Source: Sphingobacterium tabacisoli
GTDB taxonomy: Bacteria; Bacteroidota; Bacteroidia; Sphingobacteriales; Sphingobacteriaceae
NCBI RefSeq assembly: GCF_017908035.1
Contig: NZ_JAEQMU010000001.1
Span: 1,798,001-1,862,000 of the forward strand
Reading direction: 5' to 3'
DNA: 64,000 bases
The notes beneath the pieces were generated by a model, which did not search any database, was not told the DNA's origin, and worked only from the letters and a program-made list of their open reading frames with translations. A program made the position numbers and the translations under genes. This document shows, one piece after another, positions 16,616 to 25,500 of the stretch (position 1 is its first letter; each line of letters starts with the position of its first letter).

Positions 16616-18901
16616 TTATCTACTTAAAGAGAAAGGCAAGTCTTCAGCTGTGATTCCCCGCTTCTTATTCGGCATGCTATCCATCAAAAAGTTAATTCTC
16701 CCTCCTTTGATCAACTCACTATGACTAAGATAGCTTTTGGTAGAAGCTTTACCATTGACCGTCATCGATTTAATATACCGATTCGTAAAGCTATTGTTTT
16801 CCGCGTGGATATACAGTTTCTTCCCATTGTCAAAATGCAATGTTACCTTATCAAAAAGTGGTGTACCGACTATATATTCATCCGTAGCTGGAGTTACCGG
16901 ATAGAATCCCAATGCAGAAAATACATACCAGGCCGAAGTCTGTCCATTATCCTCATCTCCACAATATCCGTCCGGATTAGGGGTGTACATCCTATTCATC
17001 GTCTCCCTCACCCAATACTGTGCTTTCCAGGGAGCTCCAACGTAATTATACACATAAGGCATATGTTGTATCGGCTGGTTACCGTGTGCGTATTGTCCCA
17101 TATTGGCAATCTGCATCTCCCTGATTTCATGAATTGGAAAACCATAATAGGAATCATCAAAAATAGGGGGTAATATAAAAACAGAGTCCAACTTTGCTTC
17201 CAAAGCTTTATGTCCACCTGATAACCGAGCTAACCCTTCAAAATCCTGGAAAACAGACCAACTGTAATGCCAACTATTACCTTCCGTAAAGGCATCTCCC
17301 CATTTGAAAGGATTAAAAGGACGTTGAAAATTACCATCCTGATTCTTTCCGCGCATCAACCCCGATTCAGGATCGAAAAGATGTTTGTAGTTAAAAGAAC
17401 GTTTCTTATAAAAATCAACCTCTTCTTTCTCCTTATTTAGCGATTTCGCCAATTGGTAAATCGAAAAATCATCGTAAGCATACTCCAAACTACGTGCTAC
17501 ATTTTCATGAATCTTTACATCATAAGGAACATAGCCCAAGGTATTGTAATAGTTGGCACCTGCACGCCCCACAGCAGTCATAGGCCCTGCATGCATCGAA
17601 CCTTTCTTTACCGCCTCAAATAGTACCTCTATATCTTTGGAACGCACTCCTTTTATCCAAGCATCTGCCACCACAGAAGCGGAATTATTACCGACCATAA
17701 TATCACGATAACCTGGACTAGCCCATTCTGGCAACCAGCCTCCTTCACGATACGCATTTGCGAGCCCTTCCTGCATCTTTAGACTCATCTCAGGATACAT
17801 CAGGTTAAGAAAAGGAAATAAAGCTCTGAAAGTATCCCAAAAACCTGTATCTGTGAACAGGTAACCGGGTAATACCTCTCCATTATACGGGGAATAATGC
17901 ATCACTTTACCTGTAGCATCGTACTCGTAGAACATTCTTGGAAAAAGCAAAGAGCGATACAGGCAAGAATAAAAAGTCCGTATCTGATCGATTGTCCCTC
18001 CCTCTATCTCCAGCTTTCCTAATTCCTTATTCCACACCGAAGCTCCTTTTTCAACAGCTTCATCAAAGCTAAGTCCATCCAATTCTTTCAGATTCAGACT
18101 AGCCTGATCATGTGAAATAAAAGAAGACGCTACCTTAACCAAAATCTGATCTGCTCTACCTTTAGCCTGCAAACCGATAATAGCACCAACATGCTCCGCT
18201 TTAACTTTAATCCGCCCATTTTGTAAGACAGAATCTGCAAAGGTAGAGATATTAGCAAATGAGCGGTCGAATTCTAGGACAAAGTAATTTTTGAAATTAT
18301 CCGGCACTCCACCACTGTTTTTCGTAGAGTAGCCAATAATCTTTCGCTGATCCGGGATGACTTCTACGAAAGAGCCCTTGTCAAAAGCATCGACCAATAT
18401 AAATGCAGAATCCGTCTTGGGAAAGGTAAATCGGAAATAAGCGGCACGGGCCGTAGGAGTAATTTCTACCTGTGTATCGTAATCGGCTAAATACACCGAA
18501 TAATAATGAGGCTTTGCGACCTCTGCTTTATGAGAAAAATAACTTGCCCTTTTATTTTCATCAAAAGTAGGCTTTCCTACCATAGCCATAATGCTAAATT
18601 GCCCGTAATCATTCATCCAGGGTGAAGGCTGATGTGTCTGCTTAAATCCTCTGATTTTTTCAGCAGTATAGGTATACATCCATCCATCGCCCATTTTCCC
18701 TGTCTGAGGACTCCAAAAGTTCATTCCCCAAGGCATTGCAATTGCCGGGTAGGTGTTACCACTGGAAAGAAAATAGGTTGATTGTGTACCGACCAAAGTA
18801 CTTACATACTCAAGAGGAGCTCCAGTTTTACCAATTTTTTGGCTAAAACTACTTTGGATAAATAGTAAAAGAAATATTGATAATACAAAATTCAGTTTCA
18901 T
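16616..18901 (-). CDS. GH92-family alpha-mannosidase, exported
   Basis: A 761-aa glycoside hydrolase of family 92, calcium-dependent exo-alpha-mannosidases (mostly alpha-1,2) acting on N-glycans and yeast mannan. The family's two-domain pattern is clear: an N-terminal beta-sandwich with LVGTQSTYFLSSGNTYPAIAMP, then the (alpha/alpha)6 domain with TGFWDTFRALFPFL, and the catalytic segment CGDEDNGQTSAWYVFSALGF. The C-terminus DEYIVGTPLFDKVTLHF is also typical. The ATG at 18901 begins a good signal peptide (MKLNFVLSIFLLLFIQSSFS); an upstream in-frame ATG at 18952 would put 17 residues before it. It follows the quinone oxidoreductase by 74 bp. Proximity to the fucosidase operon suggests complex glycans as a nutrient. 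Confidence 0.94.
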   Translation of the reverse strand: MKLNFVLSIFLLLFIQSSFSQKIGKTGAPLEYVSTLVGTQSTYFLSSGNTYPAIAMPWGMNFWSPQTGKMGDGWMYTYTAEKIRGFKQTHQPSPWMNDYGQFSIMAMVGKPTFDENKRASYFSHKAEVAKPHYYSVYLADYDTQVEITPTARAAYFRFTFPKTDSAFILVDAFDKGSFVEVIPDQRKIIGYSTKNSGGVPDNFKNYFVLEFDRSFANISTFADSVLQNGRIKVKAEHVGAIIGLQAKGRADQILVKVASSFISHDQASLNLKELDGLSFDEAVEKGASVWNKELGKLEIEGGTIDQIRTFYSCLYRSLLFPRMFYEYDATGKVMHYSPYNGEVLPGYLFTDTGFWDTFRALFPFLNLMYPEMSLKMQEGLANAYREGGWLPEWASPGYRDIMVGNNSASVVADAWIKGVRSKDIEVLFEAVKKGSMHAGPMTAVGRAGANYYNTLGYVPYDVKIHENVARSLEYAYDDFSIYQLAKSLNKEKEEVDFYKKRSFNYKHLFDPESGLMRGKNQDGNFQRPFNPFKWGDAFTEGNSWHYSWSVFQDFEGLARLSGGHKALEAKLDSVFILPPIFDDSYYGFPIHEIREMQIANMGQYAHGNQPIQHMPYVYNYVGAPWKAQYWVRETMNRMYTPNPDGYCGDEDNGQTSAWYVFSALGFYPVTPATDEYIVGTPLFDKVTLHFDNGKKLYIHAENNSFTNRYIKSMTVNGKASTKSYLSHSELIKGGRINFLMDSMPNKKRGITAEDLPFSLSR

Positions 18902-18975
18902 GCTGGTTATATTTTGAAAATATAAATATCTAAAAATATTCCAACAAAGCAAACTGCTAAATTATTTTAGCACAG

Positions 18976-19947
18976 CTAAAAAGCTAAAATTATCTTTCCA
19001 CTAAAGGCACGACTCTCCATCAACTCATGAGCATAACGAGCATCTTTGTAAGAAAAGACCTCCGCAATAGGAGTCTTGTAAGCTCCTGTCTCGATCAATG
19101 GAATCACATTCTGACATATGGCTTCTGTTAATTGTCTCTTGAATTCAAGTGATCGATTACGTAGGGTACTACCCGTTAAATAAATACGCTTCTGCATCAT
19201 CTTAATCAAATTCAACTCTACTTTAGCCCCCTGCATGGCATTAATCACAACAAGTCTCCCCTCTTCTGCCAGCAGATTAATATTCTTTTCAAAATAGCTA
19301 CCACCAACACTGTCCAGAATCACATCCATTGAACTCGCCCCCCAGCTTTTTTCAAAGTCCGACTCTTTATAATTAACGATATGCGACGCCCCTAAGTCGC
19401 GTACGAAGGATTCCTTATCCGAAGTTCCCACTGTAGTAAAAACCTCCGCCCCAAATAGATGAGCCAGTTGTATGGCCGTACTTCCGATTCCTCCAGCACC
19501 ACCATGTACTAAAAAACGTTCACCACCTGATAATCTTCCTCTTTCAAAAACATTGTGCCATACTGTAAATAAGGTCTCTGGCATCCCAGCGGCTTCTATA
19601 AACGATAAATTGTCTGGAATATGGATACAGCTACCATGATCTACCGCAACATATTGTGCATAACCACCTCCAGCGACAAGCGCCATTACGCGGTCTCCTA
19701 CTTCAAAATTACGACAGTCTTCACCAACAGCAGCTACTACTCCCGCAACTTCCAACCCTGGGATATCTGCCACCGTACCTACTGGTGCGGGGTAGTTTCC
19801 CCGACGTTGAAATACATCTGGCCTGTTTACTCCGGCGGCATGTACGGTAATCAAGACCTCTTTTTTCCCCAGCAAAGGAATTGTCCGTTCTTGCACCTGT
19901 AAGACCTCAGGTCCTCCAGGTTCGGTTATCACAACTGCTTGCATCAT
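18976..19947 (-). CDS. NAD(P)H-quinone oxidoreductase (zinc-free MDR family, PIG3-like)
   Basis: A 323-aa medium-chain dehydrogenase/reductase. The N-terminal domain has AAGVNRPDVFQRRGNYP and GLEVAGVV, and the Rossmann domain has the nucleotide motif VHGGAGGIGSTAIQLA (about 147-162). The zinc-binding cysteines of alcohol dehydrogenases are absent, which places it with quinone oxidoreductases that reduce quinones with NADPH. The sequence is closest in pattern to the PIG3/TP53I3 branch. Its start overlaps the last 4 bases of the upstream barrel-protein gene, so it is translationally coupled to it. A physiological link to an outer-membrane protein is not obvious. Confidence 0.9.
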   Translation of the reverse strand: MMQAVVITEPGGPEVLQVQERTIPLLGKKEVLITVHAAGVNRPDVFQRRGNYPAPVGTVADIPGLEVAGVVAAVGEDCRNFEVGDRVMALVAGGGYAQYVAVDHGSCIHIPDNLSFIEAAGMPETLFTVWHNVFERGRLSGGERFLVHGGAGGIGSTAIQLAHLFGAEVFTTVGTSDKESFVRDLGASHIVNYKESDFEKSWGASSMDVILDSVGGSYFEKNINLLAEEGRLVVINAMQGAKVELNLIKMMQKRIYLTGSTLRNRSLEFKRQLTEAICQNVIPLIETGAYKTPIAEVFSYKDARYAHELMESRAFSGKIILAF

Positions 19948-22667
19948 TGCTTTTTTGGAAATTTTTGTAAACGAACATTTAATGAAAGCATAAAGTAACG
20001 GCCTAACCGGCTATTTTTTGCTTCATACACATCATTACCGATATATTCAGAAACTATACCCATCGTCTTATTCTGGTCGAACAAATCATAGCCCTGCAGG
20101 CGCAGTAAAGCAGACTTATTCCGAAGAAAAGTAAACTCTACAAAACCATTCATTATCGTCTGGTTTTCATTCATAAAAGTATTCGCATAACCGTTATTAT
20201 AACGCTGCGACATTTCTAAGCCAAGAGACAGGTTATCGTTCAGATATCCTCTAGCTCCCAGGCCCCAAAACATTGTCTCTACATTAATACTAGTCCTAAA
20301 AGGAATATCATACCGCGTATTATTCCACATATAGTTTGCATTCAGCACAGATTCCACATAATCGCTCCATTGGTATTTCAACTGCATAGACTGCGTCATC
20401 ACCAACTGCTTAGTCGTACGCTTCTTCTCATCAATAAATGATAGATTATTATAATAATCCGTATTGCCCGTTAGATCTAACTGAAAGTCATCATTAATAA
20501 AAGGAGTATTAAACATATAATACCACCTATAGTCATAATATCCCGATGTATTCCTAAAGGTCATTTCCTGCACTGTAGATCCCTCTTTTGAATGCTTATC
20601 TATTACGATTTTATTAAGGATGAAATTATATGCAAAATTGGTCTCAAAATACTGCATTCTCGAGCTAAAACTCTTTCGTAAAGTCGTTCCTATCCGATGT
20701 GCCGTTTCAGCTTTCAGCTCCGGATTTCCGGTAATAATATTTCTTGAATTCGTATTATCCAATACTGGAGCAATCTGATTAAACGATGGCTGATTATTTT
20801 TACCCTTATACTCCATCTGCCAGTCCATTTCCTTCGAAAAGCGATAGGTCAGCTTAGCCGTTGGCATTAGATTTATGTTTTCATACTTATACACCACATT
20901 ATCCTTGGTGACCCGTCCTTCCATATACAAGGGCTGGACGGCAAATCCAGCATGCATTTTGAACTTCTTATTGGGTTCATATTGATAAGTCACTCCCGTC
21001 TTATTGTTCTTAAAGAAATAGTCATAGTCTACCGTCAACGAATCAATATAGTAAGGAGTTATTGTAGGCAACCGATTCTCGACAAGACGTATAGCTTCGA
21101 TACGCGTCACATCAAATTCGTAGCTAAACTCAAATAGGCTATGTTCAAGAAAAGGCTCCACATAAGAAATCGAAGCCCGAGTAGAGTTCGTGTAATTATT
21201 CTGCTTAATATATTGATCCTGACGGAAGTCTCCGTCTTTAGTGGTTACCCCACTCTCTGCATACTCTTCAAAAACGCTTTCCCGTTTCTCTACATTATTA
21301 GAGTTAAGTATAAAATTAGCCACCAACTTACGGCCCTTTTTATTAAAAGCTTTGGAATAAATAGCTTCTAGATTACCATTTGGGCTAATCTGACTTGAGG
21401 AATCCCGATACGCGCCCACGTTTTTCTTTTCGTAGTTGGTTAATCTTGTGCTTTTATTATTAGAACTTCTTAGTTTATTAAAGATTAAATCACCTTTAAT
21501 CTGCAATACATCTGCATTGTTAAACTCACTATCAAAACCAAATTTTAGTTTATGATTCTGATCTATATTATTCATCTTATATACCTCTTCTCGCTCGATT
21601 TTATTCCCGACGTAAGTAGATGTTAATTTCGAGAATCCATCGGTTTCGTTCTTCTGCCTAACGAAACTATACGCTGCATTAAATGACGTACGCTCACCCC
21701 ACCTGTCCGAAACATTAATACCTGCAGAACTTACCTCATTGAGTCCATCAATAGGGTCAGCATAATCTCCAATATCCATCGAACTACGATTACGATCCCC
21801 CCCTTCCGGGCTACCGAAACTAAACAAATTGGTATTCGTGTTATTAAAAGACCCTAAAATTGAGATTTCCCGGCCATCGTCAAATTTATTGGCACCGAAA
21901 CTACCCAAGTATCGAGAGTTAGTACCTGCCCCTCCAGTTACCTGACCAAAATAGATTTTCTTATGGTCATCTTTTAAACTGATATTAAGTATCTTCTCAG
22001 GATCACTTTGCTTTATGCCTAAGGCCTCTTCCTTATCGCCATAAAAATCAATCACCTGAACGTTTTTTATAAAATCCACAGGTAAATTACGTGTCGCCGT
22101 CAGTAAGTCCCCTCCAAAAAAATCCTTGTTATCGACTTTTACTCTTTTTATAGATCGGCCATTATAGGTCACAGAGCCATCACGCCCCACTTGAAAACCA
22201 GGAAGGCTTTTTAAAGCATCTTCCAATAATGAGTTCTTCCGGAAATCAAAAGCATTAAAGTTAAATTGTACCGTATCGCCATTCACCACAATGGGTAGTA
22301 CCTTTAGAATATTAACATCGGCGATTTCAACGGCATAAGGTTCAAGCCGGACAGCCGGGATTTCGAGTTCCCCGCCAACACCCAGTGCAAGTACGGACCT
22401 ACTCTCACTTTTATATCCCAACATAGTATAGAGAAGCGATATATTTTTCCCCTTAAAAGCTGAAAAACGGAAATTACCTAAGAAATCAGTCATTTGACTT
22501 AGGGTATCTGATTCACTAGTGAGACGTACACTGACAGATTTTAACGGATTACCAGCCGTATCCAAGACCCTACCGTACACAATCTCTTGGGCAAAGGCAG
22601 AGTTTAACAGCACTTGACAAGCAAATACAAAAATGACAACCCCTATTTTATACCATGAGAATTCCAC
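19944..22667 (-). CDS. Outer-membrane beta-barrel protein with carboxypeptidase-regulatory domain (TonB-receptor-like)
   Basis: A 907-aa exported protein of the Bacteroidota 'outer membrane beta-barrel family' related to TonB-dependent receptors. A signal peptide (about residues 1-26) is followed by a carboxypeptidase-D-regulatory-like beta domain (VYGRVLDTAGNPLKSVSVRL), then a plug-like part with VNGDTVQFNFNAF, LEDALKSLPGF and VKVDNKDFFGGD, and a long Tyr/Asn-rich barrel ending in the typical outer-membrane motif (LSLNVRLQKF). No ligand can be inferred. The quinone oxidoreductase and GH92 genes follow downstream on the same strand. Confidence 0.88.
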   Translation of the reverse strand: MEFSWYKIGVVIFVFACQVLLNSAFAQEIVYGRVLDTAGNPLKSVSVRLTSESDTLSQMTDFLGNFRFSAFKGKNISLLYTMLGYKSESRSVLALGVGGELEIPAVRLEPYAVEIADVNILKVLPIVVNGDTVQFNFNAFDFRKNSLLEDALKSLPGFQVGRDGSVTYNGRSIKRVKVDNKDFFGGDLLTATRNLPVDFIKNVQVIDFYGDKEEALGIKQSDPEKILNISLKDDHKKIYFGQVTGGAGTNSRYLGSFGANKFDDGREISILGSFNNTNTNLFSFGSPEGGDRNRSSMDIGDYADPIDGLNEVSSAGINVSDRWGERTSFNAAYSFVRQKNETDGFSKLTSTYVGNKIEREEVYKMNNIDQNHKLKFGFDSEFNNADVLQIKGDLIFNKLRSSNNKSTRLTNYEKKNVGAYRDSSSQISPNGNLEAIYSKAFNKKGRKLVANFILNSNNVEKRESVFEEYAESGVTTKDGDFRQDQYIKQNNYTNSTRASISYVEPFLEHSLFEFSYEFDVTRIEAIRLVENRLPTITPYYIDSLTVDYDYFFKNNKTGVTYQYEPNKKFKMHAGFAVQPLYMEGRVTKDNVVYKYENINLMPTAKLTYRFSKEMDWQMEYKGKNNQPSFNQIAPVLDNTNSRNIITGNPELKAETAHRIGTTLRKSFSSRMQYFETNFAYNFILNKIVIDKHSKEGSTVQEMTFRNTSGYYDYRWYYMFNTPFINDDFQLDLTGNTDYYNNLSFIDEKKRTTKQLVMTQSMQLKYQWSDYVESVLNANYMWNNTRYDIPFRTSINVETMFWGLGARGYLNDNLSLGLEMSQRYNNGYANTFMNENQTIMNGFVEFTFLRNKSALLRLQGYDLFDQNKTMGIVSEYIGNDVYEAKNSRLGRYFMLSLNVRLQKFPKKQ

Positions 22668-22780
22668 GAATCGGCCTGCAAAATCTAATTAGTTCAATAT
22701 ACTAAAATATTGCTATTCAAAAAAAAACCATTAAATATTATACTATAAAACGATAAAATTCAGATTATCGTATACAAGAA

Positions 22781-22804
22781 AAGGCTATCAATATTGATAG
22801 CCTT
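22781..22804 (-). terminator. Terminator of the ferritin gene
   Basis: A perfect 24-bp palindrome (AAGGCTATCAAT and its reverse complement) lies 30 bp after the ferritin stop and is followed by TTTTC on the minus strand. Confidence 0.75.
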
Positions 22805-22834
22805 TTAAATTCATTCTATATTTAATGTTTGAGA

Positions 22835-23362
22835 TTACTCGCCGTCATAAGCTACTTTAACCAAGTGTTTATCAATTTCCCAACGACCAGTTCCTTCTTC
22901 GCCAATAACATCAAACAATTCAAGGATACGTCTAGCTACATACTCTTCTTCTACTTGCTCCGATAAGAACCATTGTAAGAAATTGAAAGTAACATAGTCT
23001 TTCGCTTTCATACATTTGTCAGCCATATTATTAAACTGCTCTGTAACGAACATTTCTTGCTCCAAAGTTTGCTCAAAAACTCCACGGAATGATTCAAAAT
23101 CAACAGGGATATTTGTAATCTCAGGAGAGATCGCTCTACCACCACGATCATTGATATAGTTAAAAAGCTTCAGCATGTGCTCACGCTCCTCATCGGACTG
23201 CTTTGCAAAAAACTTAGAAGAATTGTCTAAGCCCTGATCATCACACCAAGCTGACATAGCCAGGTATAATGCGGATGAATGAGCTTCAATTTTTACTTGG
23301 GCGTTTAATATATTTTCTATCTCTTCGGCTAGTGATGATCTTAATTTTAATAAATCTTTCAT
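22835..23362 (-). CDS. ftnA: Non-haem ferritin
   Basis: A 175-aa iron-storage ferritin that oxidises Fe(II) and stores Fe(III) in a 24-mer shell in the cytosol. Ferroxidase-type residues are visible: the Glu of helix A in AEEIENILN, E-x-x-H in SDEEREHMLKLF, the helix C glutamates in FEQTLEQEMFVTEQ, and the helix D QxxSEQVEEE stretch. No haem-binding methionine pattern of bacterioferritin is evident. The ATG at 23362 is preceded by an A/T-rich leader, and TATCTTTG (complement of 23432-23439) is a plausible -7 box about 70 bp upstream. The gene is monocistronic. Confidence 0.95.
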   Translation of the reverse strand: MKDLLKLRSSLAEEIENILNAQVKIEAHSSALYLAMSAWCDDQGLDNSSKFFAKQSDEEREHMLKLFNYINDRGGRAISPEITNIPVDFESFRGVFEQTLEQEMFVTEQFNNMADKCMKAKDYVTFNFLQWFLSEQVEEEYVARRILELFDVIGEEGTGRWEIDKHLVKVAYDGE

Positions 23363-23431
23363 ATCGTTATTTTTTATTTTTTACACTTTATTTAAACATA
23401 ACAAATGATAGTAATCCTCTGTTTGTTAATA

Positions 23432-23439
23432 CAAAGATA
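23432..23439 (-). promoter_or_regulatory. Putative -7 promoter element of ferritin
   Basis: CAAAGATA on the plus strand reads TATCTTTG on the minus strand, an exact TAnnTTTG. It is 70 nt upstream of the ferritin ATG. No convincing -33 box. Confidence 0.45.
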
Positions 23440-23548
23440 AAGGCTAGGCAAGCGATATTGATAAAAAATATGCAATACAAATTCAGTCTAAATTACAACC
23501 TAAAAAAGCTAAGTTGTTTAGACTCAATATGATTTAAAATAATTACAC

Positions 23549-23911
23549 TTAGATTGCTAATACAGCGTCGCGTCTTAAGATAGAGCGAATCTGACCGTTT
23601 AATTCAAGCATGAATTTCGCTCCGGCCAATAAATCTCGTAAGTTAAGAACATCTTCTACGGAGAGTAGAAAACAGCGTTCCGTACGAAAAGGCATAATTA
23701 ATTCAAAATCAAAAGAGCGGGAGGAGTTATTCAGCATAGCTTCGATATCAATTTGATCAACACTTCGCTTGAATACAAAAAAATCACTGACCTTAAACGC
23801 TGTAGTGTTACCCTGAAATTCTAACCAATAACAGTTTTTTCGACTGCACTGGTAAACCGCCCCCTGTGAGGTTGTAAACACCTCTTCTACACTCGCTAAT
23901 GGACAAATCAT
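23549..23911 (-). CDS. Conserved-looking hypothetical protein (cysteine pair near N-terminus)
   Basis: A 120-aa soluble protein that I do not recognise with certainty; it may belong to one of the small Bacteroidota DUF families with an N-terminal CxC-type pattern. C3, C22 and C27 (MICPL, then YQCSRKNCYWLEF) could bind metal or form a disulfide, followed by an alternating beta-type stretch FQGNTTAFKVSDFFVFK. No signal peptide or membrane segment. It lies between ferritin and the hpf terminator on the same strand, so a link to iron storage is possible but unsupported. The start at 23911 is the only ATG in a sensible position. Confidence 0.7.
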   Translation of the reverse strand: MICPLASVEEVFTTSQGAVYQCSRKNCYWLEFQGNTTAFKVSDFFVFKRSVDQIDIEAMLNNSSRSFDFELIMPFRTERCFLLSVEDVLNLRDLLAGAKFMLELNGQIRSILRRDAVLAI

Positions 23912-24019
23912 TTCTTACTACCTTATTTTGTTTAGACCGCTATTTTTAAATGATGAGCAAATATAAACTTAATCAAGAATTAATCCAAATAAAACAAGAG
24001 ATAGCGAAACATAAAAAAA

Positions 24020-24047
24020 GGCGGCTTAATCATTAAGCCGCCTTTTT
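24020..24047. terminator. Terminator after the xer-hpf operon
   Basis: Stem GGCGGCTTA (24020-24028) pairs with TAAGCCGCC (24034-24042). T-runs follow on both strands, so it can act bidirectionally; it lies 26 bp after the hpf stop. Confidence 0.9.
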
Positions 24048-24073
24048 ATACATTCTGTGAGATTCACTCCCAA

Positions 24074-24418
24074 TTAAAATTCTTCTTCTTCTGTGGAGAT
24101 TATCTCTTTATGATTACTAGCATTCGTTCTAGTTTTCGTTTTATGCTTATTAATCTGACGTCTCAAAGACTCTACCGCGATATCCGTCGCTTCCTCAAAA
24201 CTTTTTGCTTGTGCTTTTGCAAAAAGCTGACTACCTGGAATATTAAACTTCAATTCTACCACCTTATTCTCTTCGCCTTCTACATTTTCCAAACGAAGAT
24301 AACATACTCCTTCAATGATATTGTCCAAATACTGCTCCAATTTGCCAGTTTTCCTTTTGATAAAGTCTACCAATTTTTGATCTGCATCGAATTTGATTGA
24401 TTGCACGTTAATGTTCAT
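24074..24418 (-). CDS. hpf: Ribosome hibernation promoting factor
   Basis: A 114-aa protein of the HPF/RaiA family that binds the 30S decoding site in stationary phase and stabilises inactive ribosomes. The alternating beta-alpha-beta pattern is plain: MNINVQSIKFDADQKLVDFIKRK, then the basic/acidic helix 2 ending in SFEEATDIAVESLRRQINKHK. The tail beyond about residue 95 is Asn/Lys then Glu-rich, lacking the dimerising C-terminal domain of long HPF, so this is a short form. It lies 13 bp after the Xer-type recombinase gene; this gene pair is common in Bacteroidota. Confidence 0.93.
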   Translation of the reverse strand: MNINVQSIKFDADQKLVDFIKRKTGKLEQYLDNIIEGVCYLRLENVEGEENKVVELKFNIPGSQLFAKAQAKSFEEATDIAVESLRRQINKHKTKTRTNASNHKEIISTEEEEF

Positions 24419-24431
24419 TTTTCCTCCTTTT

Positions 24432-25313
24432 TTAAGCCTTTGGATGTGCTTGTTTGTAAATTGATTTTAACCGCTCCGCCGAATTGTGCGTATACACCTG
24501 AGTGGCCGCCAATCCAGCATGACCTAGTAACTCTTTGATTGCATTGAGGTCCGCACCATTGTCTAATAAAGATGTAGCAAAGCTATGCCGAAGTACATGT
24601 GGGCTTCTTTTTTTCTGTGAAGTAATCATACTTAGATATTTTTTCACTACTCTATAAATCAACAGTCGATACGCTCTCTTTCCTTCTTTAGTAACGACTA
24701 AATATTCGGAAATGTTTTCTAAATTTTGAAGTTTTTTCTTTTCTAAATACTCTTTTAGTTCTTCGATTAAGGTTAAATGTAGTGGAACAAAACGTTCCTT
24801 ATTCCTTTTCCCTAATATAAGGATTTTTTTATTGTAAAAGTCAATATCACTCTCTTTTATTTGTAAAAGTTCAGAAAGCCGAATACCTGTTCCAAAAAGC
24901 AGTTCCATAATAATAAAATCACGCAATGACTCAAAGTCATCCACCACTGCATCCATATGATCCAGCAATTGATTCATCTTATCCTTCTCCACCACAACCG
25001 GTAATTTCTTAGGTGTCTTCAACGCTTGGATCAGACGCACTGGATTTTTCTCCACCAATTGCTCCCGCTGCAAGAACTTATAAAAAGAACGTAAAGTAGA
25101 AATTGCCCGATTGACAGAGCTTGCTTCTTTGCCCTTCTCCCGTAGTAAAGAAAAGTAATACCGCATCAGTTTATGATCGACCTCCTCAAAAGGTGTATTT
25201 TCAGCTTCTAAAAAGTCTAAAAATCCCTTCACCTCCATTTCATACGCTTTTATCGTATGTGGTGAATAACGTTTCTCAAACGTCAAAAAACTAATAAACC
25301 GATCTTTAAACAT
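24432..25313 (-). CDS. xerC: XerC/XerD-like tyrosine recombinase
   Basis: A 293-aa site-specific recombinase that resolves chromosome dimers at dif. The N-terminal SAM-like domain (about 1-95) is followed by a complete catalytic set: R145 (GTGIRLSEL), K169, H239 and R242 (HVLRHSFA), H265 (GHAGL) and the nucleophile Y274 (QVYTH). All six residues are present, so the enzyme should be active. It is the first gene of an operon with hpf. No mobile-element genes lie nearby, so it is a housekeeping Xer recombinase, not an integrase. Whether it is the XerC or XerD partner cannot be settled from this window. Confidence 0.92.
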   Translation of the reverse strand: MFKDRFISFLTFEKRYSPHTIKAYEMEVKGFLDFLEAENTPFEEVDHKLMRYYFSLLREKGKEASSVNRAISTLRSFYKFLQREQLVEKNPVRLIQALKTPKKLPVVVEKDKMNQLLDHMDAVVDDFESLRDFIIMELLFGTGIRLSELLQIKESDIDFYNKKILILGKRNKERFVPLHLTLIEELKEYLEKKKLQNLENISEYLVVTKEGKRAYRLLIYRVVKKYLSMITSQKKRSPHVLRHSFATSLLDNGADLNAIKELLGHAGLAATQVYTHNSAERLKSIYKQAHPKA

Positions 25314-25439
25314 AGTATTCTAGTGCCCCTCTCCTACTCAAACTTAAGTAAAATGGTTTGTATTCGCCAACATCAGATCAGAAAAAAACAAATCGCTGGA
25401 AATCTATATCATTTCTTAGAAATTATATAACACCTGGGC

Positions 25440-25464
25440 TAACATTAACCCGAAATTAGTGTTA
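25440..25464. promoter_or_regulatory. Imperfect inverted repeat upstream of the copper ATPase
   Basis: TAACATTAA (25440-25448) and TTAGTGTTA (25456-25464) form 9-bp arms with one mismatch and a 7-nt spacer, 36 nt before the ATPase ATG. A metal-sensing repressor site is possible; no known cop-box consensus is matched. Confidence 0.3.
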
Positions 25465-25500
25465 TCATTATTATAAGAACATTATATACCGATATCTATT

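Noticed and set aside
24432-25313. Tyrosine recombinase as a phage or island integrase
   Set aside because: It is paired with hpf as in normal Bacteroidota chromosomes and no att repeats or mobile genes flank it.
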